Origin: Calidithermus roseus
GTDB lineage: Bacteria > Deinococcota > Deinococci > Deinococcales > Thermaceae
Reading direction: 5' to 3'
Assembly (NCBI RefSeq): GCF_003574095.1
Contig: NZ_QWLA01000035.1
Coordinates: forward strand, 1 to 36,156
Length of the DNA: 36,156 nt
The notes below the pieces were generated by a model that was not told where the DNA came from, did no database searches, and was given only the letters and a program-made list of their open reading frames with translations. The translations under genes were made by a program, and so were the position numbers. Each line of letters starts with the position of its first letter. The first letter of the stretch is position 1. Shown here one piece after another: positions 1 to 7,756 of this stretch.

Positions 1-997
1 AGCGCTGCCGAAGTAGCCCACGCCCTTCACAAAGCTGAAGCGGCCACGCAAATGCCCCTGCTCCAGGCCGTCCTCAGCTTCCTGGGAAGGGCCGAGGGCT
101 TGAAGGCCAGCCTGCTGCGGGCCTACCGGGGGGAGGAGCAGGAGTCCCAACCCCAACCCGCAGTTGCCCAAGCGTCACCCGCCGTGCAGTGCAAGCCACT
201 GAAGCCTCAGGAAGCGGCTGAGTTAGCCGCCGCGCGTGAACAGCTCCAGCGCGTCAACCGCCAGATGGCCCTCGAGATCGCCGGGATCGTAGACCCCACC
301 CCCATCTCCGACGGCATCAGCGCGGCGATCAGCCCGGGGGGACTTCGTCGGCACGGGCCTCTCGCTGGTCTCGATGCTGCCCTACGTGGGGGACGCGGCG
401 GCGAAGAGCGCCAAGGGGGCGCGGGCGCTCGAGCGGCTGAGGAGCCTGGTCCACCAGGCCGAGCAGGCCGTGGGGGTGATCCGCCGCCTCGACCCAGGCA
501 GCGTCAGGCAGGCCGAGGCCACCCTGGCGACCCTAACGGAGAAGGTCAGGAACGTGCTGAAGTACCGCTCGGTCAGGGTCACCGCCGACCACATCAGGCG
601 GCTGGGGGATGACGTGCTGGACGAGATGGAGAAGCTGGGCGGGCATTTATTAGCAAAGCATGTAGGAAAAAAGGATCAGGAGCTGATCCAACGGGCTATT
701 CGTGAAGGAGTTGAAGCTGCTTCGACGTTCCCGAATAAAGCCACGGCAACAAGGGCTGTTCTGGAGAACATACGCAGTCATGCAGATAAGATAGTCGAGT
801 GGTTGGATAACAAAGTCAAGTTGCCCGACCAGCCGCTAAGGCTAGAGTTCGAACACTCATTCGAGGTAGGGCGCAGTGTGCAAGAAGGCTCGAAACGTGT
901 GCAAGGAGGATTGAAAAAGTCTGTCCTAATATTGAAAAAAGCACCGGACAAACCCCTCGGTTTCTACATACTTACGGGCTTCCCAAGCGCAAAGTGA
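1..997 (+). pseudogene. polymorphic toxin, RNase A-like C-terminus; frameshifted, 5' end off window
   Basis: The reading frame is open from the left edge, so the N-terminal part lies outside the window. It reads in one frame to about 340 and then continues in another; the switch falls at a run of six G (336-341). Before the switch is a coiled-coil-like stretch ending VDPTPISDGISAAIS. After it comes GDFVGTGLSLVSMLPYVGD. Together these form the hydrophobic pre-toxin region often found ahead of polymorphic toxin tips. From about 638 to the end the protein resembles the bacterial CdiA-CT RNase A-like domain: GGHLLAKHVGKK with candidate catalytic His, ASTFPNKATATRAV, then GFYILTGFPSAK at the C-terminus. 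Base composition turns visibly AT-richer exactly where the toxin domain starts, as expected for a swapped toxin tip. The part from 374 to 997 is an intact ORF. The shift may be real decay or a homopolymer sequencing error. Confidence 0.65.
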
Positions 998-1008
998 GGA
1001 TGTTTGCC

Positions 1009-1320
1009 ATGGATAAAACCGAGTTTCCGCTATTTCATTCTTTCGTGACCACTTGGTTTAGCGAAGGAATGGACTTCTCCGAATTAGATTCTGTTGCTGA
1101 TGAAATGGCCCATTCCGTTCGCCAACAAACCAAGAAGGATTTCCTCCGGGAGGTTGAGCTGATGCTAGAGGCCCGGGATTGGAAGACAGTGGGCGAGTTC
1201 GTCAAAGAGCATGGCCGGCGCAGGCTATCCCCGGAGCGCCTCGAGCAGATGCTTCTCACCATCAAGAAACATCTGGAAATCGGCATTAGGAACCATGAAA
1301 ACATCTTCGGCCTGGATTGA
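1009..1320 (+). CDS. CdiI-like immunity protein for the RNase A-type toxin
   Basis: This small acidic protein of about 103 residues starts MDKTEFPLFHSFVTTWF. It follows the toxin immediately, as immunity genes do. A GTG at 994 overlapping the toxin stop and an ATG at 1000 are alternative starts. I prefer ATG 1009 because GAGG (996-999) sits about 9 nt before it. Features such as FSEGMDFSELDSVADE and a Trp-containing helix near LEARDWKTVGEFVKEH recall the CdiI family paired with RNase A-type CdiA-CT toxins. This assignment is from memory of the family, supported by position. The stop is followed in the same frame by a lipase fragment. Confidence 0.6.
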   Translation: MDKTEFPLFHSFVTTWFSEGMDFSELDSVADEMAHSVRQQTKKDFLREVELMLEARDWKTVGEFVKEHGRRRLSPERLEQMLLTIKKHLEIGIRNHENIFGLD

Positions 1321-2359
1321 AAGCCCTGGGTCACCGGCCACAGCCTGGGCGGGGCCCTGGCCCAGACCGTGGCCTGCGAGATGCCGCAGTTCGTGGGGCA
1401 CGTGGTCACATTCCAGGCCCCGGGCATCGACGCCAAAACCCTGCAAAAGCTCAAGGACTTCAACGCCAAACAGACCGACCCCGGCCGCCGCATCAGCAGC
1501 ACCCACGTGCACTACAGCGGCGACCTTGTGGAGCGGGCCGGTGAGGGCTACACCGATGGGGTCATCGAAAGCCCATAGCCTCATCGGGAAGGGCTTCATC
1601 AACGGCATCACCGAGGCCATTAACGACCACATCAGGGCCTCTATCATCTTAGGGATTGGTCTCCTCGAGATCGGCTGGGTCTATAACTGGGTCGCTGAGC
1701 GCTTCGGTAAAGAAGCAGCCGCGAACCTGAAGGCTGGGTGTGGACAGTTCCTCGAGTTACTCTGCAACCCAAAGTTCTACCGGACCCTCGTCACGATGCC
1801 GGAGGACACCCGCAGGCTCTTCATCCGTACCGGACTGACCACAGCCGCCGAGCACACCATCTTGACTTACACGTCTATTCTGTTGCAGCAGAACCCTGAG
1901 TACGGCACCCTCTTCGCCGGAGCCAAAGGCAGTGCCAACCCCGAAGCCCCTGTGGCCTTTGCTGCCAGCGATAACCGCTTCGTGGGCAGCAAACGCACCG
2001 ACCAGCTAGAAAAGCGCGTGATCGAGCCTTACCGGAAGGAGATCGGCTACCTTATCGGCAAAGCGTTTGACGACTGGAACAAAGCTAACGAAGCCAACCC
2101 CAACTATCGTTTAGTTGACACCGGGCGCGAGGAGTTCAGGGCAGTGTTCAGCATCCTCTCAGGGATTGCCAAAAAGGAGCCTGACCAGCGGCGGGCAGTT
2201 CAGAAGATGCGTGAGATGGTTCTGAGCAGCCAGGTACAAAACATCTTTAAAGCTCTCGAGCGCCTACACGAACAGTATGAGCGATGGTTCTTGGCACCCA
2301 AGAATCTAACGGATATCTGGGTCGCGTGGCATCAGGACTCAGCAAAGGCATACGAATGA
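1321..2359 (+). pseudogene. lipase-like toxin remnant (GHSLGG), truncated and frameshifted
   Basis: Directly after the immunity stop, and in the same frame, the sequence reads KPWVTGHSLGGALAQTVA, a GxSxG nucleophile elbow of class 3 lipase/alpha-beta hydrolase type. VVTFQAPGID and YSGDLVE follow, the latter a candidate triad Asp. This frame stops at 1578 (GVIESP). The neighbouring frame continues from about 1570 with HSLIGKGF, a candidate triad His, and stays open to 2359, so a frameshift near 1560-1580 is likely. The lipase N-terminal half (oxyanion side) and any start codon are missing. The roughly 260-residue tail is not recognised; it has a hydrophobic stretch near SIILGIGLLEIGWVYNWV and is otherwise charged and helical. 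The gene is probably the displaced tail of an older polymorphic effector. Its 3' end overlaps the next gene by ATGA. Confidence 0.55.
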
Positions 2360-2781
2360 ACCGTCGCAATGGTCAATGCATGTACATAGTAGCAGCGATC
2401 ATGTGCTTGATTCTCGTTGGCTGCAAGTTGGGACGTAATCCTCAGACCCAAGAAAGAGCTGTCTCTATGGAGCAACTAGATGAACGTGTGCTAAGGAGTG
2501 GTGATCTCAGAAAGATCGCTCTCTATCTTGCCGAGCAACTCACTTCACAGGACTTTACCGAGATTGATTGTGGAGGTACTAAGCATAGTACGTTGGTAAG
2601 CGTGTGTTTTGAGTATGTAGGGCCTGGCTCAAGCGATCAGGAACGGATCAACATCCTTTGGACCGAGGTGATGAACAAGCTCGTGGAACGGGGCAGGAAT
2701 AAGTTCCTGATGCCCGACCCACCCTATGCCCAACAAAACTATTGGTACACCACGGTTTGGGGAATTCCGAGCACTCGGTAG
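2356..2781 (+). CDS. small lipoprotein, possible immunity partner of the lipase-like effector
   Basis: The protein is about 141 residues. It starts MNRRNGQCMYIVAA and has a hydrophobic segment ending in the lipobox LVGC, so it is probably exported and lipid-anchored. The start ATG overlaps the stop of the upstream lipase-like frame (ATGA), which suggests translational coupling. The mature part has Cys in EIDCGG and SVCFEYVG. I do not recognise the family. Phospholipase effectors of secretion systems commonly pair with lipoprotein immunity proteins (Tle-Tli pairs). By that analogy this could be a protective partner, but that is inference from context only. Base composition is AT-richer than the window average, and no CTCGAG hexamers occur in it. 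Confidence 0.55.
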   Translation: MNRRNGQCMYIVAAIMCLILVGCKLGRNPQTQERAVSMEQLDERVLRSGDLRKIALYLAEQLTSQDFTEIDCGGTKHSTLVSVCFEYVGPGSSDQERINILWTEVMNKLVERGRNKFLMPDPPYAQQNYWYTTVWGIPSTR

Positions 2782-3012
2782 ACCTTTGATGTCGTGCTGG
2801 CCCGTACTCTTTACATAGAAGACCTTAGCCGAGAATACCTCGAACTAAGAATCACTTATTCAGAAAGCGAAACGTGGGATGATCTCTACCCTCCCCGTTA
2901 ACTGCCTCACGGTAAAAGCTCGAGCCCATCCATAGCCCTCACTACCTGCCTTGCTCGTTGCAAGTGCCTTACAAGCGAAGCATGGAAGAACCCGTGACAA
3001 ACCACCCGCGGG

Positions 3013-3195
3013 ATGGGCTGTTACGTCGTCGCCACAGGCAAGAGCATTCAGGGAGTCGTGGGGCTTCTGAACAAGAAGTCGGTCTCGAGGCGCGATCTCG
3101 TCCTGCTGATCGCATTCGCGGTGCTGTGGCTGCTCCTGCCCGGAGGCTTCTGGGCCCACATTTTCATGCTCGCAGTTATGCGCATTCACTCGTGA
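3013..3195 (+). CDS. possible 60-aa membrane peptide (doubtful)
   Basis: This short ORF reads MGCYVVATGKSIQGVVGLLNK and then a hydrophobic stretch, LVLLIAFAVLWLLLPGGFW, that could span a membrane once. No convincing ribosome binding site is visible and I recognise no family. It may be chance or a decayed gene fragment. Confidence 0.2.
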   Translation: MGCYVVATGKSIQGVVGLLNKKSVSRRDLVLLIAFAVLWLLLPGGFWAHIFMLAVMRIHS

Positions 3196-3258
3196 TAAAG
3201 CCCCAGGGCCCACCCCTCCATCGTGACCAGCCGCGCTCTGCGGTCCTGAAGCCGGGGG

Positions 3259-3264
3259 TATAAT
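3259..3264 (+). promoter_or_regulatory. -10 box (TATAAT) for deoC
   Basis: A perfect TATAAT lies 29 nt before the deoC ATG. The expected -35 position has no good TTGACA match. GAGG at 3285-3288 then serves as ribosome binding site, so this gene would have a short leader, unlike many genes in the window. Confidence 0.5.
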
Positions 3265-3293
3265 CCCAACACTCGTTTGTTTGCGAGGTGACA

Positions 3294-4274
3294 ATGGTCA
3301 CACTCTCCAGAACCCCCTCCTACCCCCATGAACGCAACCCCGGCACCCCCTTCGACCTCTCGGCGGTCGAGGGAGCGCTGGTCAATCGCAGCGCCATCGA
3401 GCGGCGGGCGGCGACCCTTCCCACCCGGCGCACGGTCAAGAAGGAGTGGCAGGCGGCATGGCTGCTGCACGCCATCACCACCATCGACCTCACCACCCTC
3501 TCGGGGGACGACACGCCCGGTACCGTGCGACGCCTGTGCGCCAAAGCCCGCCAGCCCCTGAGGCCGGAGTTGATGCAGGCGCTCGGGATCGCAAATAGGC
3601 CCATCACCACGGGGGCAGTGTGCGTCTATCACGAAATGGTCCCCACTGCCGTCGAAGCGCTGAAGGGTACGGGCATCCCCGTTGCCGCCGTCTCGACCGG
3701 CTTCCCAGCCGGGCTCAACCCCCACGCCCTCAAGCTGAAGGAAATCGAAGCCTCGGTGGCGGCGGGAGCTACGGAGATCGACATCGTGATCTCGCGTCGT
3801 CACGTGCTCACCGGCAACTGGAAGGCTCTTTACGACGAGGTGAAGGATTTCCGCGCTGCTTGCGGCCCGGCTCATATGAAGGCCATCCTGGCGGTGGGCG
3901 AGTTGGGCACGCTGAAGAACGTGATGCGGGCGAGCATGGTGTGCATGCAGGCGGGTTCGGACTTCATCAAGACCTCCACCGGCAAGGAGACGGTCAACGC
4001 CACGCTGCAAAACAGCCTGGTGATGGTGCGGGCCATCCGCGAGTTCTACGAGCAGACCGGCTACAAGGTGGGCTTCAAGCCCGCCGGGGGCATCCGCACG
4101 GCCAAGCAGGCCTTGGACTGGCTGATCCTGATGAAGGAGGAGCTAGGCGAGGAGTGGATGCAGCCCCACCTCTTCCGTATCGGCGCCAGTGCCCTGCTCA
4201 ACGACATCGAGCGCCAGCTCGAGCACTTCGCCTACGGGCGCTACGCCTCGATGCAGTACCAGCCACTGGGATAA
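3294..4274 (+). CDS. deoC: deoxyribose-phosphate aldolase
   Basis: This class I aldolase cleaves 2-deoxyribose-5-phosphate to glyceraldehyde-3-phosphate and acetaldehyde in the cytoplasm. The Schiff-base lysine motif FIKTSTGK is present (Lys about 226), as is the second active-site lysine in GFKPAGG (Lys about 262). At about 326 residues it belongs to the longer, eukaryote-DERA-like form with an N-terminal extension before TIDLTTLSGDD, not the roughly 220-residue bacterial form. ATG 3294 is preferred over GTG 3288 because GAGG sits 5 nt upstream of the ATG. The next gene is an aldehyde dehydrogenase that could oxidise the acetaldehyde released, a sensible metabolic pair. Confidence 0.95.
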   Translation: MVTLSRTPSYPHERNPGTPFDLSAVEGALVNRSAIERRAATLPTRRTVKKEWQAAWLLHAITTIDLTTLSGDDTPGTVRRLCAKARQPLRPELMQALGIANRPITTGAVCVYHEMVPTAVEALKGTGIPVAAVSTGFPAGLNPHALKLKEIEASVAAGATEIDIVISRRHVLTGNWKALYDEVKDFRAACGPAHMKAILAVGELGTLKNVMRASMVCMQAGSDFIKTSTGKETVNATLQNSLVMVRAIREFYEQTGYKVGFKPAGGIRTAKQALDWLILMKEELGEEWMQPHLFRIGASALLNDIERQLEHFAYGRYASMQYQPLG

Positions 4275-4280
4275 AGCCGC

Positions 4281-4320
4281 GTATGGCGCATTGCGCGTCG
4301 CTAAAGAGCCTGCGCCATAC
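4281..4320 (+). repeat. intercistronic hairpin between deoC and aldehyde dehydrogenase
   Basis: Perfect 10-bp inverted arms, GTATGGCGCA (4281-4290) and TGCGCCATAC (4311-4320), enclose a 20-nt loop. There is no T-run, so it is more likely an mRNA-stability or attenuation element than a full terminator. It ends just before the ribosome binding site of the next gene. Confidence 0.7.
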
Positions 4321-4337
4321 CCTTGCGAAAGGAGCTT

Positions 4338-6722
4338 ATGACCGTCACTGAACTCCTCGAGACCCTCCCCTACGGCCCCGCGCCCGAAGCCGCCAAGCCC
4401 GCCCTCGAGTGGATCGAGGCGCACAAGGGTCGCTTCGGACTGTTCATCGGCGGGAAGTGGCGCGATCCCTCCACCCAGGAGTGGTTCGCCTCCATCAACC
4501 CCGCCAACGCCAAGCACCTCGCCGAGGTCGCGCAGGGCGGCCCCGACGACGTGAACGAGGCGGTGAAGGCCGCACGCAAGGCCTTCGCCTCCTGGAGCAA
4601 GACGCCCGGCCACGTGCGGGCCCGCTACCTCTACGCCATGGCCCGGCAGGTGCAGAAGCACTCGAGGCTCTTCGCCGTGCTCGAGACCCTCGACAACGGC
4701 AAGCCCATCCGCGAGACCCGCGACATCGACATCCCGCTGGTGGCCCGGCACTTCTACTACCACGCGGGCTGGGCGCAGCTCATGGAGAGTGAGCTCTCGG
4801 GCTACGAACCGGTGGGCGTGGTGGGCCAGATCATCCCCTGGAACTTCCCGCTGCTGATGCTCGCCTGGAAGATCGCCCCCGCGCTGGCGATGGGCAACAC
4901 CGTGGTGCTCAAGCCCGCCGAGTTCACCTCGCTCACCGCCTTGCTCTTCGCGGAAATCTGCCAGAACATTGGCCTGCCCGCGGGCGTGGTCAACATCGTC
5001 ACCGGCGACGGGCGTACCGGGGCTGCCCTGGTCGAGCACGAGGGCGTGGACAAGATCGCCTTCACCGGCTCGACCGAGATAGGGCGCATCATCCGGCGGG
5101 CTACGGCGGGCACGGGCAAGAAGCTCTCGCTCGAGCTCGGCGGCAAGTCGCCCTTCATCGTCTTCGACGACGCCGACTTGGATAGCGCCGTCGAAGGCGT
5201 GGTGGACGCCATCTGGTTCAACCAGGGGCAGGTCTGCTGCGCGGGCAGCAGGCTCTTGGTGCAGGAGGGCGTGGCCGAAAAGCTTTACCGCAAACTGCGC
5301 GCCCGCATGGAAAAGCTGCGGGTGGGCGACCCCCTGGACAAGGCCGTGGACATTGGGGCCATCGTGGCACCGGTGCAGCTTCAGAAGATCCAGCGACTCG
5401 TGCAGAAGGGCGTAGAGGAAGGAGCGGAGCTGTGGCAACCCAGTTGGGCCGTGCCCGCCGAGGGCTGCTTCTACCCCCCTACCCTCTTCACCAACGTCGC
5501 CCCGGCCTCGACCATCGCGCAGGAGGAGATCTTTGGCCCGGTGCTCGCCGCCATGACCTTCCGCACCCCCGAGGAGGCGGTCAGGCTGGCCAACAACACC
5601 CGCTACGGGCTGGCGGCGAGCATCTGGAGCGAGGACATCAACCTCGCCCTCGACGTGGCGACGCAGGTCAAGGCCGGGACCATCTGGATCAACAGCACCA
5701 ACCTCTTCGACGCCGCTTCGGGTTTCGGCGGCTACCGCGAGAGCGGCTTCGGGCGCGAGGGGGGTAAGGAGGGGCTGTGGGAGTACGTGAAGAAAGCCGA
5801 ACGCTCGACGGCAAACGCCGAACGCAAGACGCAAAGCGCAAAACGTAAGACGCAAGACACCCTGGCCCCCGACCCTCGACCCTCGACCCTCGGCTTCCCT
5901 CCCATCGACCGCACCGCCAAGATGTTCATCGGCGGCAAGCAGGTTCGCCCCGACAGCGGCTACAGCAGGGCGGTGTATGGACCCGGTGGAAACCTGATTG
6001 CCGAGGTGGGGCTGGGCAACCGCAAGGACATCCGCAACGCGGTGGAGGCGGCTCGAGGGGCCTTCGAGGGCTGGCGCAGGACCACCGGGCACAACAAGGC
6101 GCAGATTCTGTACTTCCTGGCGGAGAACCTCGAGGCCCGCGCCTTCGAGTTCGCGCGCCGCCTCGAGCTCCAGACCGGCGCGGACGGCATGGCCGAGGTC
6201 GAGGCCGCGATCCAGGCCCTCTTCACCGCTGCCGCCTGGGCCGACAAGTACGACGGCGTGGTGCACAACACCCCCATCCGCAACGTCACCCTGGCGGTGC
6301 CCGAACCCATCGGCGTGATGGGCCTGCTCTGCCCCGACGACCAGCCCCTGCTCGCCATCGCCACGCTGGCCGGGGCCGCGCTGGCGATGGGCAACACGCT
6401 GGTGGTGGTGCCCTCCCCTGCCCACCCCTTGAGCGCGACCGACCTGTATCAGGTGCTCGAGACCTCCGACGTGCCCGCCGGGACCTTCAACATCGTCACC
6501 GGCGAGCGCGACGAGCTCGCCAAGACCCTGGCCGAGCACGACGACGTGGACGTGGTGTGGTACGCCGGGCCCCAGGCGGGCCGGGCCATGGTGGAAAAGG
6601 CCAGCGCCGGCAACATGAAGCGCACCTGGACCCTGCCCGAGAGCGGCCCCTTGCCTGGCATGGACGAGATCCTGCGGCAGGCCACGCAGGTCAAGAACAT
6701 CTGGGTCCCCTACGGGGCATAG
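4338..6722 (+). CDS. double-domain aldehyde dehydrogenase (ALDH16-like)
   Basis: NAD(P)-dependent oxidation of an aldehyde, plausibly the acetaldehyde made by DeoC. The protein has about 794 residues and two ALDH units. The first (residues about 25-490) is complete: IIPWNFPLLM, LELGGKSP with Glu266, GQVCCAG with catalytic Cys300 and EEIFGPV. The second (about 525-794) keeps the cofactor-binding half (PEPIGVMGLLCPDDQPLL, GNTLVVVPS, VPAGTFNIVTG) but has no catalytic Cys and ends early, so it is probably structural. This architecture matches the ALDH16 family. The start is ATG 4338 with AAAGGAGC upstream; TTG 4323 is an unlikely alternative. The linker (residues about 487-520) is encoded by a low-complexity repeat related to intergenic repeats elsewhere in the window. 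Nine CTCGAG hexamers occur in this gene alone. Confidence 0.92.
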   Translation: MTVTELLETLPYGPAPEAAKPALEWIEAHKGRFGLFIGGKWRDPSTQEWFASINPANAKHLAEVAQGGPDDVNEAVKAARKAFASWSKTPGHVRARYLYAMARQVQKHSRLFAVLETLDNGKPIRETRDIDIPLVARHFYYHAGWAQLMESELSGYEPVGVVGQIIPWNFPLLMLAWKIAPALAMGNTVVLKPAEFTSLTALLFAEICQNIGLPAGVVNIVTGDGRTGAALVEHEGVDKIAFTGSTEIGRIIRRATAGTGKKLSLELGGKSPFIVFDDADLDSAVEGVVDAIWFNQGQVCCAGSRLLVQEGVAEKLYRKLRARMEKLRVGDPLDKAVDIGAIVAPVQLQKIQRLVQKGVEEGAELWQPSWAVPAEGCFYPPTLFTNVAPASTIAQEEIFGPVLAAMTFRTPEEAVRLANNTRYGLAASIWSEDINLALDVATQVKAGTIWINSTNLFDAASGFGGYRESGFGREGGKEGLWEYVKKAERSTANAERKTQSAKRKTQDTLAPDPRPSTLGFPPIDRTAKMFIGGKQVRPDSGYSRAVYGPGGNLIAEVGLGNRKDIRNAVEAARGAFEGWRRTTGHNKAQILYFLAENLEARAFEFARRLELQTGADGMAEVEAAIQALFTAAAWADKYDGVVHNTPIRNVTLAVPEPIGVMGLLCPDDQPLLAIATLAGAALAMGNTLVVVPSPAHPLSATDLYQVLETSDVPAGTFNIVTGERDELAKTLAEHDDVDVVWYAGPQAGRAMVEKASAGNMKRTWTLPESGPLPGMDEILRQATQVKNIWVPYGA
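5796..5894 (+). repeat. in-frame copy of the dispersed intergenic repeat, in the ALDH linker
   Basis: The linker DNA consists of permuted words (AACGCCGAACGC, GACGCAAAGCGC, GACCCTCGACCCTCGACC). By hand alignment, 5844-5892 matches the reverse complement of the intergenic stretch 30544-30592 at 43 of 49 positions. It has no stop codon in this frame and encodes a Lys/Arg/Thr/Pro-rich linker. Confidence 0.75.
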
Positions 6723-6761
6723 CGTGCCGTTTTCTCTCGATTCAGCGCCGTTCCAGCGCTA

Positions 6762-6785
6762 ATTGGTCCTCAGTTGGTATATGCT
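6762..6785 (+). promoter_or_regulatory. GntR-type operator-like element and -10 box for GNAT-kinase operon
   Basis: A 21-bp element at 6762-6782 has the core TTGGTCCTCAGTTGGTATAT. It matches the element before gntR (18057-18077) at 17 of 21 positions. In both cases the element starts 32 nt before the start codon. TATATG/TATGCT (6778-6785) would be the -10 of a leaderless transcript starting at or next to ATG 6794. The overlap of element and -10 suggests repression by the GntR protein encoded at 18089. Confidence 0.6.
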
Positions 6786-6793
6786 CGATACAC

Positions 6794-7756
6794 ATGCTTC
6801 GCACCTGGCAACCCTCGGACGAGACGGCCCTCCTCGAGCTCTGGCGGCGGCGCTGGGGTGAGCTTTTCCCTCTGGACAAGGCCCTCTGGGAGCAGCAGAC
6901 CGCAGGCGACGCGCGGCACTTCCGGGCGGACCTGGCGCGGGTGTTCGAGGAAGGGGGCCGGGTCGTGGGGGCGGTGAGCCTCAAGACGCCGCCCTCGCCG
7001 CCCTCCTGGGCCAACCAGAACCCGCACAACGCCTGGATCAGCTTCCTGCTCGTCGAGCCGGGGCGGGAGCAGGACGTGGGGCGAGAACTGCTCGAGTACG
7101 CCCTCGACACCCTTCGCGCCGAGGGCTTTACCCGCGTGCAGTACGGCGGCGACCCCAACCACTTCTTCCCCGGCGTGCCGGTCGAGGACGCGGCGCTAGC
7201 CGGACTGTTGCGGGCTCTGGGCTTCGAGGCAGGGGGCCTCGAGCAGGACTTCATCCGTGACCTGACCGATTACGCCTTGCCCACCGCCGCGCGGGAGGCG
7301 CTCGAGGCGAGCGGGTTCAGGATCAGGCCCTGCCAACCAGAGCAGGTCCCCGGCCTGCTGGGCTTCCTCGAGGCCACCTTTCCGGGACGCTGGCTGTACG
7401 AGACCGAGCAACGCCTGAAGGTCGAGCCCACCCCCGCCGACGTGCTGGTGCTCGAGGGGGAGGGGAGCATCTGGGGGTTCGCCCACGTCTACCACCGGGG
7501 CTCCAGGCGCATCGGGCCGGGGATTTACTGGCGGGAAGCGCTGGGGCCCAACTACGGCGGCCTCGGCCCCATCGGGGTTTCCAGGGCCTTGCGGGGAAAG
7601 GGGCTGGGCTTCGCGCTGCTGTGCTACGGGGTGCAGCACCTCAAGGAACTGGGCATGGGGCGCATGGTGATCGACTGGACTACCCTGGCTGACTTCTACG
7701 GCAAGATCGGCTTCGTGCCCTGGCGCGGCTACCGCCCGCACAGCCGCGAGCTATGA
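6794..7756 (+). CDS. tandem GNAT-family acetyltransferase
   Basis: About 320 residues hold two GNAT-like units. The first covers about 1-140, with VVGAVSLK and a degenerate acetyl-CoA region GREQDVGRELLEYAL. The second covers about 170-320, with SIWGFAHVYHRG and IGVSRALRGKGLGFALLCYGV, a good acetyl-CoA binding motif, followed by DFYGKIGFVP. The substrate cannot be read from sequence. No Shine-Dalgarno is visible and the start follows a -10-like box, so a leaderless transcript is likely. The stop overlaps the next start (ATGA), coupling it to a sugar kinase of amino-sugar type. A GNAT gene (ybbJ) also accompanies the MurNAc-catabolic genes of Bacillus subtilis, so an amino-sugar role is plausible here. 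Confidence 0.8.
   Translation: MLRTWQPSDETALLELWRRRWGELFPLDKALWEQQTAGDARHFRADLARVFEEGGRVVGAVSLKTPPSPPSWANQNPHNAWISFLLVEPGREQDVGRELLEYALDTLRAEGFTRVQYGGDPNHFFPGVPVEDAALAGLLRALGFEAGGLEQDFIRDLTDYALPTAAREALEASGFRIRPCQPEQVPGLLGFLEATFPGRWLYETEQRLKVEPTPADVLVLEGEGSIWGFAHVYHRGSRRIGPGIYWREALGPNYGGLGPIGVSRALRGKGLGFALLCYGVQHLKELGMGRMVIDWTTLADFYGKIGFVPWRGYRPHSREL

Larger units (their letters stand above)
2782..3293. other. intergenic region, no clear gene
   Basis: About 510 bases lie between the toxin-locus lipoprotein and deoC. No recognisable gene is present on either strand. One short ORF is listed separately (3013-3195), and the deoC promoter lies at the right end. Composition shifts from AT-richer on the left to GC-rich on the right, so the edge of the atypical toxin island probably falls here. 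Confidence 0.5.

Noticed and set aside
1318-1320. TGA read-through joining the immunity protein to the lipase fragment in the same frame
   Set aside because: No recoding signal is visible and the lipase fragment lacks its own N-terminal half. The shared frame has a one-in-three chance of arising by accident at a recombination junction.
1571-1580. GCCCATAGCC at the lipase frameshift, also a word of the rplU-rpmA gap repeat
   Set aside because: Ten bases is too short to claim that a repeat insertion caused the frameshift.
3199-3211. AAGCCCCAGGGC shared with the gap near 32971
   Set aside because: A 12-base match in GC-rich DNA with unrelated surroundings; no third copy noticed.
4143-6539. Very long open frame on the minus strand opposite the aldehyde dehydrogenase
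   Set aside because: The protein is low-complexity, rich in His, Gly, Glu and Leu, and mirrors the plus-strand codons. Typical antisense shadow in GC-rich DNA; the plus strand encodes a clear ALDH.
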